DNA from: Bicyclus anynana
Lineage: Eukaryota > Arthropoda > Insecta > Lepidoptera > Nymphalidae
Length of the DNA: 64,000 nt
Direction of reading: 5' to 3'
Assembly: GCF_947172395.1 (NCBI RefSeq)
Contig: NC_069093.1
Location: 7,041,561-7,105,560 of the forward strand
This document shows, one piece after another, positions 23,088-35,000 of this stretch. The notes beneath the pieces are model-generated. The model saw nothing but the letters and a program-made list of their open reading frames with translations. It was not told the DNA's origin and made no database searches. The first letter of the stretch is position 1, and each line of letters starts with the position of its first letter. The position numbers and the translations under genes are program-made.

Positions 23088-23250
23088 TATGCTTTTAATA
23101 AATCTGTAGAGAGGTCAATTCTGTACATGAAATGTATTTCCAAAATAATTTCCAAAAATGCCATCAGTAAAATTTTTGTCTGTCTGTCTGTATGTTCGAT
23201 ATAGAAACAAAAACTACTCGACGGATAACGAAACTTGGTACAATTATTAA
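23088..23250 (+). mobile_element. Helitron family a fragment
   Basis: 'aataaatctgtagagaggtc', (GTCT)n at 23178-23190 and 'aaaactactcgacggataac'. The 3' half is missing. Confidence 0.7.
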
Positions 23251-23865
23251 CTATTAGGAAACACGGCCATGCTTATTTTTTACGCAGTTTTTTGTTTGAA
23301 AGTTGCAGAGTTATAGCAAAATTATGATTCTACTTTAAATAATGTACGATAAAGGAGTATGGCATGTTGTTTATTAGCAAAAGTTGTCTACGACAAGATA
23401 TACAGGATGTCTCGTAATTAATGGATGACGCAAATATTAAAGCATCATTACCCAATTCCCTAAAACTTATTTGATTAGTTTTATTAAAAATCTTCTTAGC
23501 GTTACCAAGTTGTATTTGTTTTTCGGATTTTAAAAATAAAATCATGAATCAGTTTTTTCAATGCTGTAGCTGCAGTATAACTTAGATTTTAAAGATCAGA
23601 TTTTGTTAAAGATTACGGATCTAAATTATGATACTATTTTTATAAATAATTTTTTATTAGTTTTGTGGAAGAAACTTTGAATGCAATAATTATTTGTCTT
23701 TCATGAGGATGACTTGATAAGACAAAAATGCTTTGTAAAAAAATATGTAACTGAATTGAAATTTAACTTTATAACGGACAAAAATAACACAGGTCCACGT
23801 TAAGCCTTTTACCATAGGATTTTAAAACGTCGCAGTACTCTACACCCTTCCATAAATATATTTAA

Positions 23866-24061
23866 CTAGCTGACGCCGCGCGGTTTCACACGCGTGGTTC
23901 TCGTTCCCGTATGAATATGGGGATAATATAGCATATAGCCTTTCTCGATAAATGTGCTATCTAACACTGAAAGAATTTCTCAAATCGGACCAGTAGTTCC
24001 TGAGATTATCGCGTTCAATCAAACAAACTCTTCAGCTTTATATATTAGTATATAGTATAGA
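23866..24061 (-). mobile_element. Nonautonomous Helitron, family c, clean ends
   Basis: Plus strand reads A|CTAGCTGACGCCGCGCGG at the left and 'tatagtataga|t' at the right, that is A|TC...CTAG|T on the minus strand. The interior has 'tcgttcccgtatgaatatgg' and 'cggaccagtagttcctgaga'. Confidence 0.8.
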
Positions 24062-24079
24062 TATAGAAGTATAGATTCA

Positions 24080-24790
24080 GCCAGAGGCCTCCACACACAG
24101 CCACAACAATCTCAGAACCTCAGATGATCCGTGAACAATTGAACAATATTAACTAAAATGAAATTTAAAAGGTGGTACTAATCCTTAAACCTTAATTGAT
24201 TGTAAATAAAAAAGAGGCACGCGTACTAACTAGATTGATTCGTCCTTCCTTATACGCACTGCTTATAAATAATTAATAAGTATAGAATTATATTATATAT
24301 AAATCAATATATTTAGGCAAAGCTTAATCGTGTTCCACAATAAGCTAATCATAGTAACAAAATAAAGTATATATTATATTAAAATATGGTAATTAAAACA
24401 AAAAATATATTATTTCAGTTAATTTATTACTTGGATTTGTAAAATTTATTACTTTACCAAACAAATAGGTATAGTAATAAATAACAATATGTTTATATTA
24501 ATTATATTAACATCTGTTTTGTAAATTATAAGACTTCTCTTTTCATCTTCGACTAAGGCAGAAGCTTTTTTTAGAGTAGTTAATTTCAACACTCTACTAG
24601 GACATTTCCAATACAGTCCACATTCTGGACTAGGTTCTGAACTACTGAAGCGTTCGTACTTGAGGTGAGACTTTGGCTAATTCTCATGGAATAATGATAT
24701 GACATGTCTATTTCTCTGGTTCTTTTTCAGCATTTTCCTCTCCTCCCATTTCTTTAGCTTCTCAATAGTCTATAGAGAAATATTTTTTAA
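24080..24790. other. No gene seen
   Basis: AT-rich spacer without recognised repeat. Confidence 0.45.
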
Positions 24791-24912
24791 CTAGCGGACG
24801 CCCGCGACTTCGTCCGCGTGAAAGTCGTTGTAAACTTTCAACTACCCCTATCCTACCCTACCCTAACCTACCTCTACCCTACCCTATCCCAACCCTTCCC
24901 CCCCCCCCCCGC
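24791..24912 (-). mobile_element. Helitron 3' end with (CCTAC)n
   Basis: A|CTAGCGGACGCCCGCGACT at 24790-24809 is the reversed Helitron terminus. It is followed by degenerate CCTACCC repeats and a run of C at about 24898-24910. The 5' end is not identified. Confidence 0.65.
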
Positions 24913-25247
24913 GAGTCGCGTCGAGCATGAATTAGTATTAACGCGCGATGGCTTAGCGTATTTCTTGTATAACTTTGGTGTTTCTTTACCGATTTTTATG
25001 ATACTTTTTTTATTGAATAGGTAATAATGTCAACTTTTTTAGTTAGGGATGAGTGATGAGTGTTATAAACATAAGAGTAGACAAATATAATTAGAAAGCT
25101 CCGAACTGCTAAGCTATCGGGAGTTACACGTGTTATTGTGAGTCAACCATAAAAGATAGACATATATATGCTGTGGTATTTTTAAAGATAATTTTAAGGA
25201 GAACATTTCCGTCATACATGATTTCTATGTTGCTTTAACCATTAAGG

Positions 25248-25437
25248 CTGTACACGCGACGAAAGCTTAAAAAATTGAGTAACTTCTCCCGTTTTCTCAA
25301 TATTTCTCTTCACTGCTCTGCTCCTATTGATCGTAGCGTGATGAAAAGTTTACTATAACCTGTCCAGGAGTATGAAGAATAATTGTACCAAGTTTCGTTA
25401 AAATTCGTCCAGTAGTTTTTGTTTCTATAAAGAACAT

Positions 25438-25474
<37 letters not shown>

Positions 25475-25593
25475 AATTTTACTAATTGCATTTTTGGCGT
25501 CAGTCTCGATCACTAATCACCCCCTGATAGTTATTTTGGAAATATATTTCATGTACAGAATTGACCTCTCTACAGATTTATTATAAGTATAGA
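25248..25593 (-). mobile_element. Helitron family a, left arm of a head-to-head pair
   Basis: Reverse copy; its 5' end is at 25593 (A|TCTATACTTATAATAAATC on the minus strand), with (CAGA)n at 25439-25470. The CTAG end is lost. Confidence 0.75.
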
Positions 25594-25617
25594 TTTACTA
25601 TACAAATATCTATAACT

Positions 25618-26060
25618 TCTATACTTATAATAAATCTGTAGAGAGGTCAATTCTGTACATGAAATATATTTCCAAAATAACTATCAGGGGGTGATAAGCG
25701 GTCGATACTGATGTTTGTCTGTCTGTATGTTCTTTATAGAAACAAAAACTACTCGACGGATTTTAATGAAATTTGATACAATTATTCTTCATACTCCTGG
25801 GCATGTTATAGTATACTTTTCATCACGCTATGATCAATAGGAGCAGAGCAGTGAAGGGAAACGGAAGAAGTTACTCCACTTTTAAGCTTCTGTCGCGTGT
25901 GCAGCCTTAATGGGTAGGGTAGGGTAGGGGTAGAGACTAGGGTAGGGGAAGGGTAGGGTAGGGTAGGGAAGGAGTCGGGTAGGGCAGGGTAGGGTTAGGG
26001 TAGGGGTAGTTAAAAGTTTACATCTATTTTCACGCGGACGAAGTCGCGGGCGTCCAATAG
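25618..26060 (+). mobile_element. Helitron family a, right arm of a head-to-head pair
   Basis: Forward copy starting TCTATACTTATAATAAATC at 25618, with a shortened (GTCT)n, a (TAGGG)n block at 25910-26005 and the 'gaagtcgcgggcgtc' end (CTAG degraded to ATAG). It lies 24 bases from its inverted partner. Confidence 0.75.
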
Positions 26061-26474
26061 TATTTAATATGATCTTAAAATATTTGATTGTCTTAGTAGA
26101 ATAAAGCATTGCTTATTAATTAACACAATTTGTATTTCGTTTCATTAAAATCGACTTAAGAAAAAAAGATGCGAAAAATAGTTTCTTTTTTATGTAAATA
26201 CTGTTGCGACTCCTGTCTATTCTCGCGAAATTCCTGTTGTTTCAGATAATTTAGTATCTAAATATTTGACATTTATTTATATGTACCTACTACCAAAATA
26301 GTAAGCTGAAATGGATTGCCTACAAACAGAAAACCTTCGCAGGGCGTGCAAGAAGCACTTTCAATAAAGGTCAGCCCTGTATCCATCAAACGGAGGATGA
26401 TTTATGTGCTTCCAATTTCAAAAACAACTTTTTTTTTCAATTACAAATGAATGCCGATGCATTCTAACAGAAGA

Positions 26475-26590
26475 ATTCATAGACGTTGTGGAGGCGCCCC
26501 CATGGGATCATTCTGCCAGCAAATAGAGGTTAAATTCGACACTCGGCGGCTGAATGATCCCCTAGATGTGCTCCTCCAACGTCTATGAAT
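26475..26590. repeat. Long imperfect hairpin, pre-miRNA-like or MITE
   Basis: ATTCATAGACGTTG at 26475 pairs with CAACGTCTATGAAT at 26577-26590. The stem continues through GGAGG/CCTCC and GATCATTC/GAATGATC to a loop of about 25-30 bases with small bulges. No target duplication is evident. Confidence 0.7.
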
Positions 26591-26614
26591 ATAGTAAGAC
26601 GGAAGCTAACGGGC

Positions 26615-26832
26615 TACATTCCGCGGTGGATTTACAAGACGGAGGTCCTGGGATCGATGCACGGCTGAGTCGACCAAGCGATTTATCGTTCCGGTATGAC
26701 GCCGTGTAGAAACCCAAAGGAGTCATCTTACTCCTAGCAAGTTAACCCGCTTCGATTTTTGATTGCATCATCACTTACCATCAGGTGAGATTGTAGTCAA
26801 CGGCTAACTTGTAAATAACAAAAAAAAAATAA
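26615..26832 (+). repeat. SINE family 1, degenerate
   Basis: 'gcggtggatttacaagacgg' and 'catcaggtgagattgtagtc' are recognisable. The A box is lost, an internal segment of about 70 bases is deleted, and an A-run ends the copy. Confidence 0.8.
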
Positions 26833-26839
26833 GCCCCAA

Positions 26840-27555
26840 TAACTAACAAGAAACATTGTGCTATTCTTTTCTTCAAGGCATTAGTTGCAAATGTATACGA
26901 TCATAGATTTGTTTAACTCCTTTCTGTTTTATGAGGAGAGTAAAAATTCAGTCAAGGATTGATTCTCTCTTATTTATTTTCCAAAAGCAATCCTGGTCTG
27001 GCATATCCTTGCAAGTTGCAGAAAAGAGTAACAATAGTAGGTACATTATTGATACTAAACAAAAATTAACAAAATTGTCCAGCACACATCCAAACCAAAT
27101 CAACACAGTAATTAATATTTTGTCCACCTTATCCTTGCGTATTTACCCAATTACACATCAGTCTATTCAAATTAAATAAAAAGTATTTTTACTTGCTTGC
27201 TAATATATAATGTTTGTAATTTGAAATAGTTTATAGAAAACCAGAATTATTGCTAATAGTGTTTCATCAGGCATTTGAAATTTATTTAAAAAAAAATACA
27301 ATTTACATAGGTTTGTGGTAAAACACTTGTTAAAGATTTACAAAAACACAAAGTTTAATATTAATTATTGTTATACAAGTAGCGTTTCTAAAGATCAATG
27401 CCATATGGAATGGTTTAGTTGTTCCTAAATTTTGTAATATTTAATTATATTTAGTACCTACCTAGCAAAATATTGCTTCTATTTACCTGCCGATTTTATG
27501 CCAATCAGTATTTTGATTTCTTGAAATTTCCTGCAAAGACTACCTACAAAGTCTA
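26840..27555. other. No gene seen
   Basis: AT-rich. The plus-strand ORF at 26931-27179 has no recognisable motif. Confidence 0.45.
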
Positions 27556-27557
27556 TA

Positions 27558-27752
27558 TCTATACTATACTAATAATACAAAGAGGTAAAGTGTGTGGTGT
27601 TGTAGGGGGGTAATCTCTGGATTTTCAGAACCAATTTTGAAAATTTTTTCACCACGAGAAAGCTACGTTATTTGTGAGTGTTGCAGGCCATATTTTAACC
27701 ACGTTCTCTCACGGGAACGGAAACTAAGCGAGTGAAACCACAGGTTGTCTAG
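27558..27752 (+). mobile_element. Nonautonomous Helitron, family c, clean ends
   Basis: A|TCTATACTATACTAATAATA at the left and 'ggttgtctag|t' at the right (CTAG 27749-27752), with the family c interior 'gtaatctctggatttt' and 'cgggaacgga'. Confidence 0.8.
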
Positions 27753-28706
27753 TTGTTCATGAATGCGAATATAATATGTCGTACGTTTATCTACCTACCC
27801 ATGCTGATATTATAGAACACAACACTGAATTCTAGGAAGCCGTAGCATGTGGTTAGCTTGTGTAAATAATGATTATTTACTTTAATCGCAAGACTTCACA
27901 AGTCATTATGCTTAAAACCTACTTGGTTATAATGTTATGACAAATTCACACCTACGAGTATGTTTGCTGTTTCTAATTAAACAAAAATGTCTTATAAATA
28001 CAATAACGTCGGTAGGTAAATACTACGATTTACCTATATATTACCTATATTTAACCTATAGTCAGTGACTATTATCGTGACTGTGACTTGATAATTAAAA
28101 TAAATAACGGATTTTTTTTCAAATTTTTAACCTCTGAAAAACCTCATAATATTCTAGAAAATGTGTACTTTAATGTTGGACTTGTGTAAGAAAAGTTTGG
28201 TTAATTTTGAAAAAGTTTATAAGTTTATAAAAAAAATAAAAGTCAAAGTTTAACATTTTTTATTATAAGTAGACTTAAGTTGTCGTAACGTTTTTAGTAG
28301 GTCGACATCTGTCGAATTTTGGTAATTTTTGGGGATTTTTGGGTTGGGTTTATCTTATCTGGTTGATATCATGGGCGTTCAAATGGATACATATAATTTG
28401 TAATAAAAACTTTCATCCTATTAATGACATTGGTAAAATTTGAAAAATAATGAAGAACTTTCCAATAAACTTCCTCTCCTTGTCTCTTAACCCTTGGGCA
28501 CTTGGTGGGTCTTGCATAATCATCGTCATCTTATTAACATCGACAATATTTTACACGCACGCGGTATGATTTTGTTCATTGCTTAAATTGAAGGTCTCCT
28601 ATAAAACCTATTTTTGAAAATTTAAGACTTCGTGGAAATAAATAACTTAGATTAAATAAAAAAAATACTTGAAACATTTGCCACTTGCATTCAACGAAAA
28701 ACATTC

Positions 28707-28790
28707 GCTTGATGCAGTGTAGAAGTCCCTACAAAAGGCCTATGTCCTGCAGTGGACGTCCATCGGCTGATATGATGATGATGATGACTT
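28707..28790 (+). repeat. RTE-type LINE 3' tail
   Basis: 'gaagtccctacaaaaggcct', 'gacgtccatcggctgatatg' and (ATG)n. It lies just beyond the 3' end of gene B, antisense to it. Confidence 0.85.
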
Positions 28791-28792
28791 AA

Positions 28793-28798
28793 TTTATT
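28793..28798 (-). promoter_or_regulatory. Candidate poly(A) signal of gene B
   Basis: AATAAA on the minus strand about 57 bases after the stop codon of gene B. Another AATAAA is at 28842-28847, only 8 bases after the stop. Confidence 0.4.
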
Positions 28799-28854
28799 CT
28801 TCTTCACGTTGATTAAAAAAAACACGTAAGTAAAAAAGTATTTTATTAACCTTA

Positions 28855-29085
28855 TCAGTCTAAGACAACTGGTGAGTGATCGTGTTTGGGATATACAACC
28901 TTTTTCTCAACATTTTCGGATCTCTTTTTTAGTGGCCCGTGTTTCCAGTTTACAGGGTAGCCATATTTGTCCACATCGTCCCACCACTGTTGTTCGCCGG
29001 ATCCCCATATCAAATAGACTATATTTGTGCCTATTAATACTACGAAGATTGTCCAAAATGCATTTCGCCATTGCTTAAGTGTTTG
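28855..29085 (-). CDS. Gene B coding exon 8 with stop
   Basis: Acceptor ...TTTTTCAG. Encodes helix 12, 'GEQQWWDDVDKYGYPV' and a basic/acidic cytoplasmic tail ending VVLD-stop (TGA at 28857-28855). Confidence 0.93.
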   Translation of the reverse strand, partial: QTLKQWRNAFWTIFVVLIGTNIVYLIWGSGEQQWWDDVDKYGYPVNWKHGPLKKRSENVEKKVVYPKHDHSPVVLD

Positions 29086-32000
29086 CTGAAAAAAAAAGTA
29101 ATGTTAATGTCAAAGTATTCTATTTGCTTTGCTTAGCGTTAGCTTTCGATTCGGTGGAAACCTGGGCTGTGCTATGGTCATTGCAGAGATGTAAAATAGA
29201 TGTAGGTGGCTCAGGAAGTTTGGAAGTCCCTACAAATAGGCCTATGTTCTGCAGTGGACGTAGGCCGGCTGATATGGTGATGATTCAATTAGCAAGGTTC
29301 TCTGCATTCATAGACCATTGTCATTTTTATCATCAACATCTAGCAAATTAAAGACCCTTTGTATGGGCCCATGGTGGGCATAGTTTTCGTTACCAAAAAC
29401 ACAGATATAGAGCTTAAATACACTACACCGTCCCATGCCGGTAGTCGGAGTAGCTAACTTTAAGACATCACATCAACTTTATATTGAAACTCAAACTTAC
29501 GCAACAAAGAGAAAAGTTAAAGGCCAAACTCTTCCGTCCAACAACAAATAAACGATTATATTATTAAAGATTTTTTTTTAGTTTTAGTAGCTTTTAGGTC
29601 ACCAACCCGCATAGAAGAAACGTGTTGGGTCTAAGCTTAGAGCTTGCCTCATTTATATGCCTGCAATGCAACCTAAAGCGGGGGCCGTGATAGCCCAGTG
29701 GATATGACCTCTGCCTCCAATTCCCGAGGGTGTGGGTTCCAATCCACAATCGAACCGACTTTTCAATTGTGTGCATTTTAAGAAATTAAATATCACGTGT
29801 CTCAAACGGTGAAGGAGGAATCCTGCATACCAGAGAATTTTCTTAATTTTTCTGCGTTTGTGAAGTCTACCAATCCCTATCGGGCCAGCGTGGTGGACTA
29901 ATTGGCCTAGCCCCTCTCATTCTGAGAGACTTGAGCTCAGCAGTGAGCCGAATATAGGTTGATAATGATGATTATGATGAACCTACAGTGGGCCATAAAA
30001 ATAAAGTGACAGTGATGAAACCTCATTAATCTTTTAGCGTGTTTTCACTAAATCTGAGAAAGATTCCCAAAAATCATCATCATGTTGATAAACGTATCTA
30101 TACTAATATTGTAAAGCTGAAGAGTTTGTTTGTTTGTTTGTTTGAGTGATTGAACTTATTGATTGAATTATTTCAGTGTTAGATAGCCCATTCATCGAGG
30201 AAGGCTATATATTATCCCCGTATTCCCACGGGAACGGGAACCACGCGGGTGAAACCGCGCGGTGTCAGCTATTACTAGTAGGTTGTATAAAAAGCAGATC
30301 CGAGCTAATCATCTCGGATCTACCAAAAGTTACTCATGCGAATAATCATTCAAGTAAGTAATCATTGCGTAATCAACACCGTCAGTTCATTACACGTAGT
30401 CGAAAAAAAAACTTTTTTCTGTATATCTGTAGGAAATTGAATCAATTTTACGCTCGACTTATCCCATTTTCACCTTTGACCAAACGAAACCCAATCAGCC
30501 GTCTCGCTTCGGTTTACGTAACTCATTAGAAAAACCATAGTAAGTGTTTTCCCATTTTTTGTTTGGAAACTGCGTAACATCGGTCACTACAGGAAAATCA
30601 AACAAAAGTGCTTATTCGTAATTCAAATCTAGGTTAGTACAATAAGATAATGTTAGATTACGTGAACTTCCATTGACTCGGACACTTGACAAACTTTATC
30701 AAAGTTTGTCAAGTGATTTCATTCTTATCACTTCTGAAATTGATGCCCTAAAAGTATAAAGTTTATTGCAATAATATCATTATATAATGACACTAAAGCA
30801 ATATTTAAAGCATATAAATTATAGCAAGTATTATCGTAATTATAACCTGACTTTGTCCGTGGGAGAGAAAGGAGAGGATAATTTAACTTATTAACTAAAA
30901 TAATTGAACAAAAACCTCTCACAGAATTACTCACTTATTTTCCTAACTTAATGTTGCCTGGAAGAGATCGATATGAACCGATAAGCGACTTTTTTAATAC
31001 TTATTATTCTATACTTCTTATTTTTTCATTTATTGTTTGTTTCATTGAGTTGTAGTGTAAAACAAAAAATGCGTGCGTACAAAGTACACATGTCAGAAGA
31101 GAAACTTATTTGGCGAACTAATTTATAAATCTTGTTTATATTTATACAAATCTAAAACTTTAGATTTCCGAGACTAAGAGGAAGGGAAAAAGGAAGATAG
31201 GTTAGAAATTTAATTGTCATTAAAATATAAAAAGTGTTGAAAATTAATGTAAATTATAAATTTAATTTTTTCAATTTATTTCTTTAATATTTACATTGCG
31301 CGATTTCTCTCTCTCGTTCAATCTTTCTCACTATAGCTCTCTCCCACCTCTCACTCCATAGCACTGTGCGTGATACGACGTTCGCTCTGTCTCACTTTTT
31401 CTCTCAATCTTTCTTACTTGCTTGCTCCCTACTCTCACTCCACGGCTAGTTGCTTCATGCTACGTTCGCCCTGTCTTACTCTCTCTCAATCGGTCTCGAT
31501 CGCTCTCTCTCTCTCTGTTTCGACACTTCCGTTGCATACCGGCGTGACGTTACATCTGTAAAAATTTTACCCTCATGCGCTTAAAGAACTTTCACTTCAA
31601 AAATATATAAATAAATAATTTATCTAAAGAAATACTCACATCAGGTGTCAAAAGTCCAACCATATAAGGCGTGATCATCCCCGACACCGCGGCAAGTCCA
31701 TTCACAAACGCAGAGCACGTCCCCGCATAGTTCGGGGCGATGTCCATTGCATTGATCTTGACACTGCTATAGAAACCCGCCATGAAGGCCATTGAGGCTA
31801 TGAAAAATCCCACAGCCTTTACTCGGTCGCAGCCGGAGTATGACGCCAGAATAATAAAGATGGCGGGTATTGTTGATGCTAGGGGAAAATATTCTTCCGT
31901 GAGCGTGATTAAATGAAGGCTATATTTTGTTTAAACTAATATGTATACTAATATTGTAAAGAGGAAAGATTTGATTGTCTGTTTGTTTGCATTGAATAAA

Positions 32001-35000
32001 TAGGCTCTATAAATAATGGACCAAATTTGAAAAATTCTGTCCCTAATGGAAACTTCATTAACTGCAAGTAACATTTTGTATTAGAATTTGGTATTCTTTT
32101 AGTTTACAACTAGAATTTCTTTGTTGAAAATCACAGTAAGTACAATAATTGCTGTCTAGAAGTAAAACAGGTCCAAATACCTAAATAAGTTTCCAAGTCC
32201 AAAATGTAGTTCACAATAAAACGCCATCGTACGCTATTATCTATGAGTATACAAGAACTAATATATAACATCCAGTTACTTACATACAGTAGTATATATT
32301 TTTCTGCCCGTCGTAATGCTATGCCATTTTCTTCTAATGCAGAAGTCGCAGAAACCGGCAAAAATAAAGGAACAAATGTACATAGCAATGTATGGCAGGG
32401 CTGACATCAGTCCAGTATCCTTAATATTAAATTTGAGTACGTCAGAGAAATATTTGGGTAAATCTGTAATCATCGTAAAGTATCCCCAGTCATGACCAAT
32501 CTGCAAAAAAATATTATCGTCTAAGAACTTTTCTTCTTTCTTCCTTCCAAACGTTCATTCACCGGATGAAAAGATTTTTATATCAATTTAAATATAATCA
32601 GTAAATATTTTGCCAATGGATTGTCTAAAAAATTTCAGTTCAGAATATGATTAACAAACATATTTTTAACTGGTTTGGTTAATAGACAAATTCCATATCA
32701 ATCAAGCAAGCCTATAGAATATTTAGTATACAAACGTTAGGTTGACTAATTTTTTCCCGTCACAACTCTTGGCTAGGTATAATAAATAGGTAAATCGATA
32801 CTACTTACTAGCACTGGTCTGAGTAATGAATTAAAGTTAAGTTTTTCATTACAAATACGATGGTATAGGGTTGTCTACGAAAAATCATATCCAGGCCTGA
32901 ATTTTTTAGACCACCAATTGGCAATATACTAATTTATTGATATAATATTTCATTTGATATAAAATACTTTTTAACCAGTAGACAGGTTGGTGAAGGTCGT
33001 CTTATATTCGATGACGTCAAAGGAAGATGAGATGAATATCTCAGCATTCCAAGAATTCATCGTATTCTACGGATGCCGTATCAGCAACAGGATTGTACCG
33101 AAGATTTAAACTTTAATTGTCTAAAGAAAGGACAGACAATTCTAAGCGTTCAGGGATTGCTAGTTCCGGGAGCCTTAATAGGCAATTACTTAAAGCCAAG
33201 TCTATTAAAGTTGTATTAAAGGAAAACGGGGCAGTGTTTGCTAACTATAATGGTTGTACATAGTTTAGTAGTCTTCTATTTCTAAGTCTTATCTTTAGTT
33301 CACCTTGGAGATTTTATCTAGCAATGTGGGCGTTGTCCTTAAGCAATAACTGTGAAATTAACTTCTGACTAAACATAGAACTTTAAGATAATCGAATAGT
33401 TTGTAATAGACAGTTTGTTCAACTTGTTAAACTGGCCACTGCCGCCAACCCTGCGCAATTATAACCTCCTGGTTAATTCATCAACCCATATTCGGCTCAC
33501 TGCTGAGCTCGAGTCTCCTCTCAGAATGAGAGGGGTTAGGCCAGTAGTCCACCACGCTGGCCCAATGCGGATTGACAGACTTCACACACGCAGAGAGTTA
33601 AGATAATTCTCTGGTATGCAGGTTTCCTCACGATGTTTTCCTTCACCGATTGAGACACGTGATATATTTCTTAAAATGCACACAACTGAAAAGTTGGAGG
33701 TGCATGCCCCGGACCGGATTCGAACCCATACCCTCCGGAATCGGAGGCAGAGGTCATATCCACTGGGCTATCACAGCTCAAGCGTAATTCATGGATGACG
33801 GCAATAGGCCCGAAGATATGACAATAGTGCGTGGTCTATGGGGCGTGCCTTAGTATGGGATGCAACCTGCGTAGATACGTTGGTAGCGTTTCATCACTCA
33901 CGCACGTCCCAAACGCCTGGCGCAGCTGCTGGATATGCTTAATTTTGTAAACGTTGTAAATACTCGGTCATATCGAATGACTATGTATTTGCGGCGACTT
34001 AGGCCCATGGTCAACAAAAACCAAAAAAATTGTCAATGTTATGTCTGACAAACTGATCCATGCGTCAGGTGACCTAAGGGCTGGCGCTTATTTGGCCCAA
34101 AGCTTAAGCCTTGCCATCCAGAGGGGTTATAGCGTCAGCGTATTGGATACCTTGCCTCTGGGTGAACAATTACATGGTGTGTATTTCTTTAAGTACCTAA
34201 TAAGGAAAAACTTATTAAATGTTATGTATATTCCAAAGAATAACTTTATAGCAGTCAGTTGCTCTCTCCTAAAAATCCTTTGCCATATAGAAAATTTACA
34301 CAATTTATACTTACAGCAGCTACTACAAGCACCCACAGTTGCGGTGAACGGAGTATGGCCTTAAATGGCACAGGGTCCAGTTTCTTGTGCAGTCCTGAAG
34401 CAGTTATATTAGCGTTTAGGTAGTCACGTTCTTCGTCGGATATAAACGGATGGGAGTTAGGTGTACTGTAGCAGAGAACCGTCTGAAAATTTATGAAAAA
34501 ATTATAATAATTCCGAATGTACGTAGTACATAAACGGAACCCTTAAAATATCACTCGTGCACATTTTGATGTCTGTCTGTTTTCTTCGAATGTACCTACT
34601 AGAGTAATCCAGTTAAAATTTGGTACACATATCAATTTTTGTGACCCAAATACAGGGATGTATCGTGAATAGGTAAGACGAAAAGTTGAAAAAAAAACTC
34701 TTACAAACTTCATCGTGTGATACATCAAATGAAAGATCTTGTTTGAATATTAAAACTATGATAACATAAAAGCTATGAATTATTCTGACGTGGTATGCGC
34801 CCTTCATTAAACCTAACTCAATAACTGCTCCACATCACGGATTAGAGACGTGATAGCTCAGTGGATCTGACCGCTGCCTTCGATTCGGAGGGCGTTGGTT
34901 CGAATTCGCTCATGCACCTCCAACTTTTCAGTTATATGCATTTTAAAAAATTAAATATCACTCGTCTCAAACGGTGCAGGAAATACATCGTGAGGAAACC

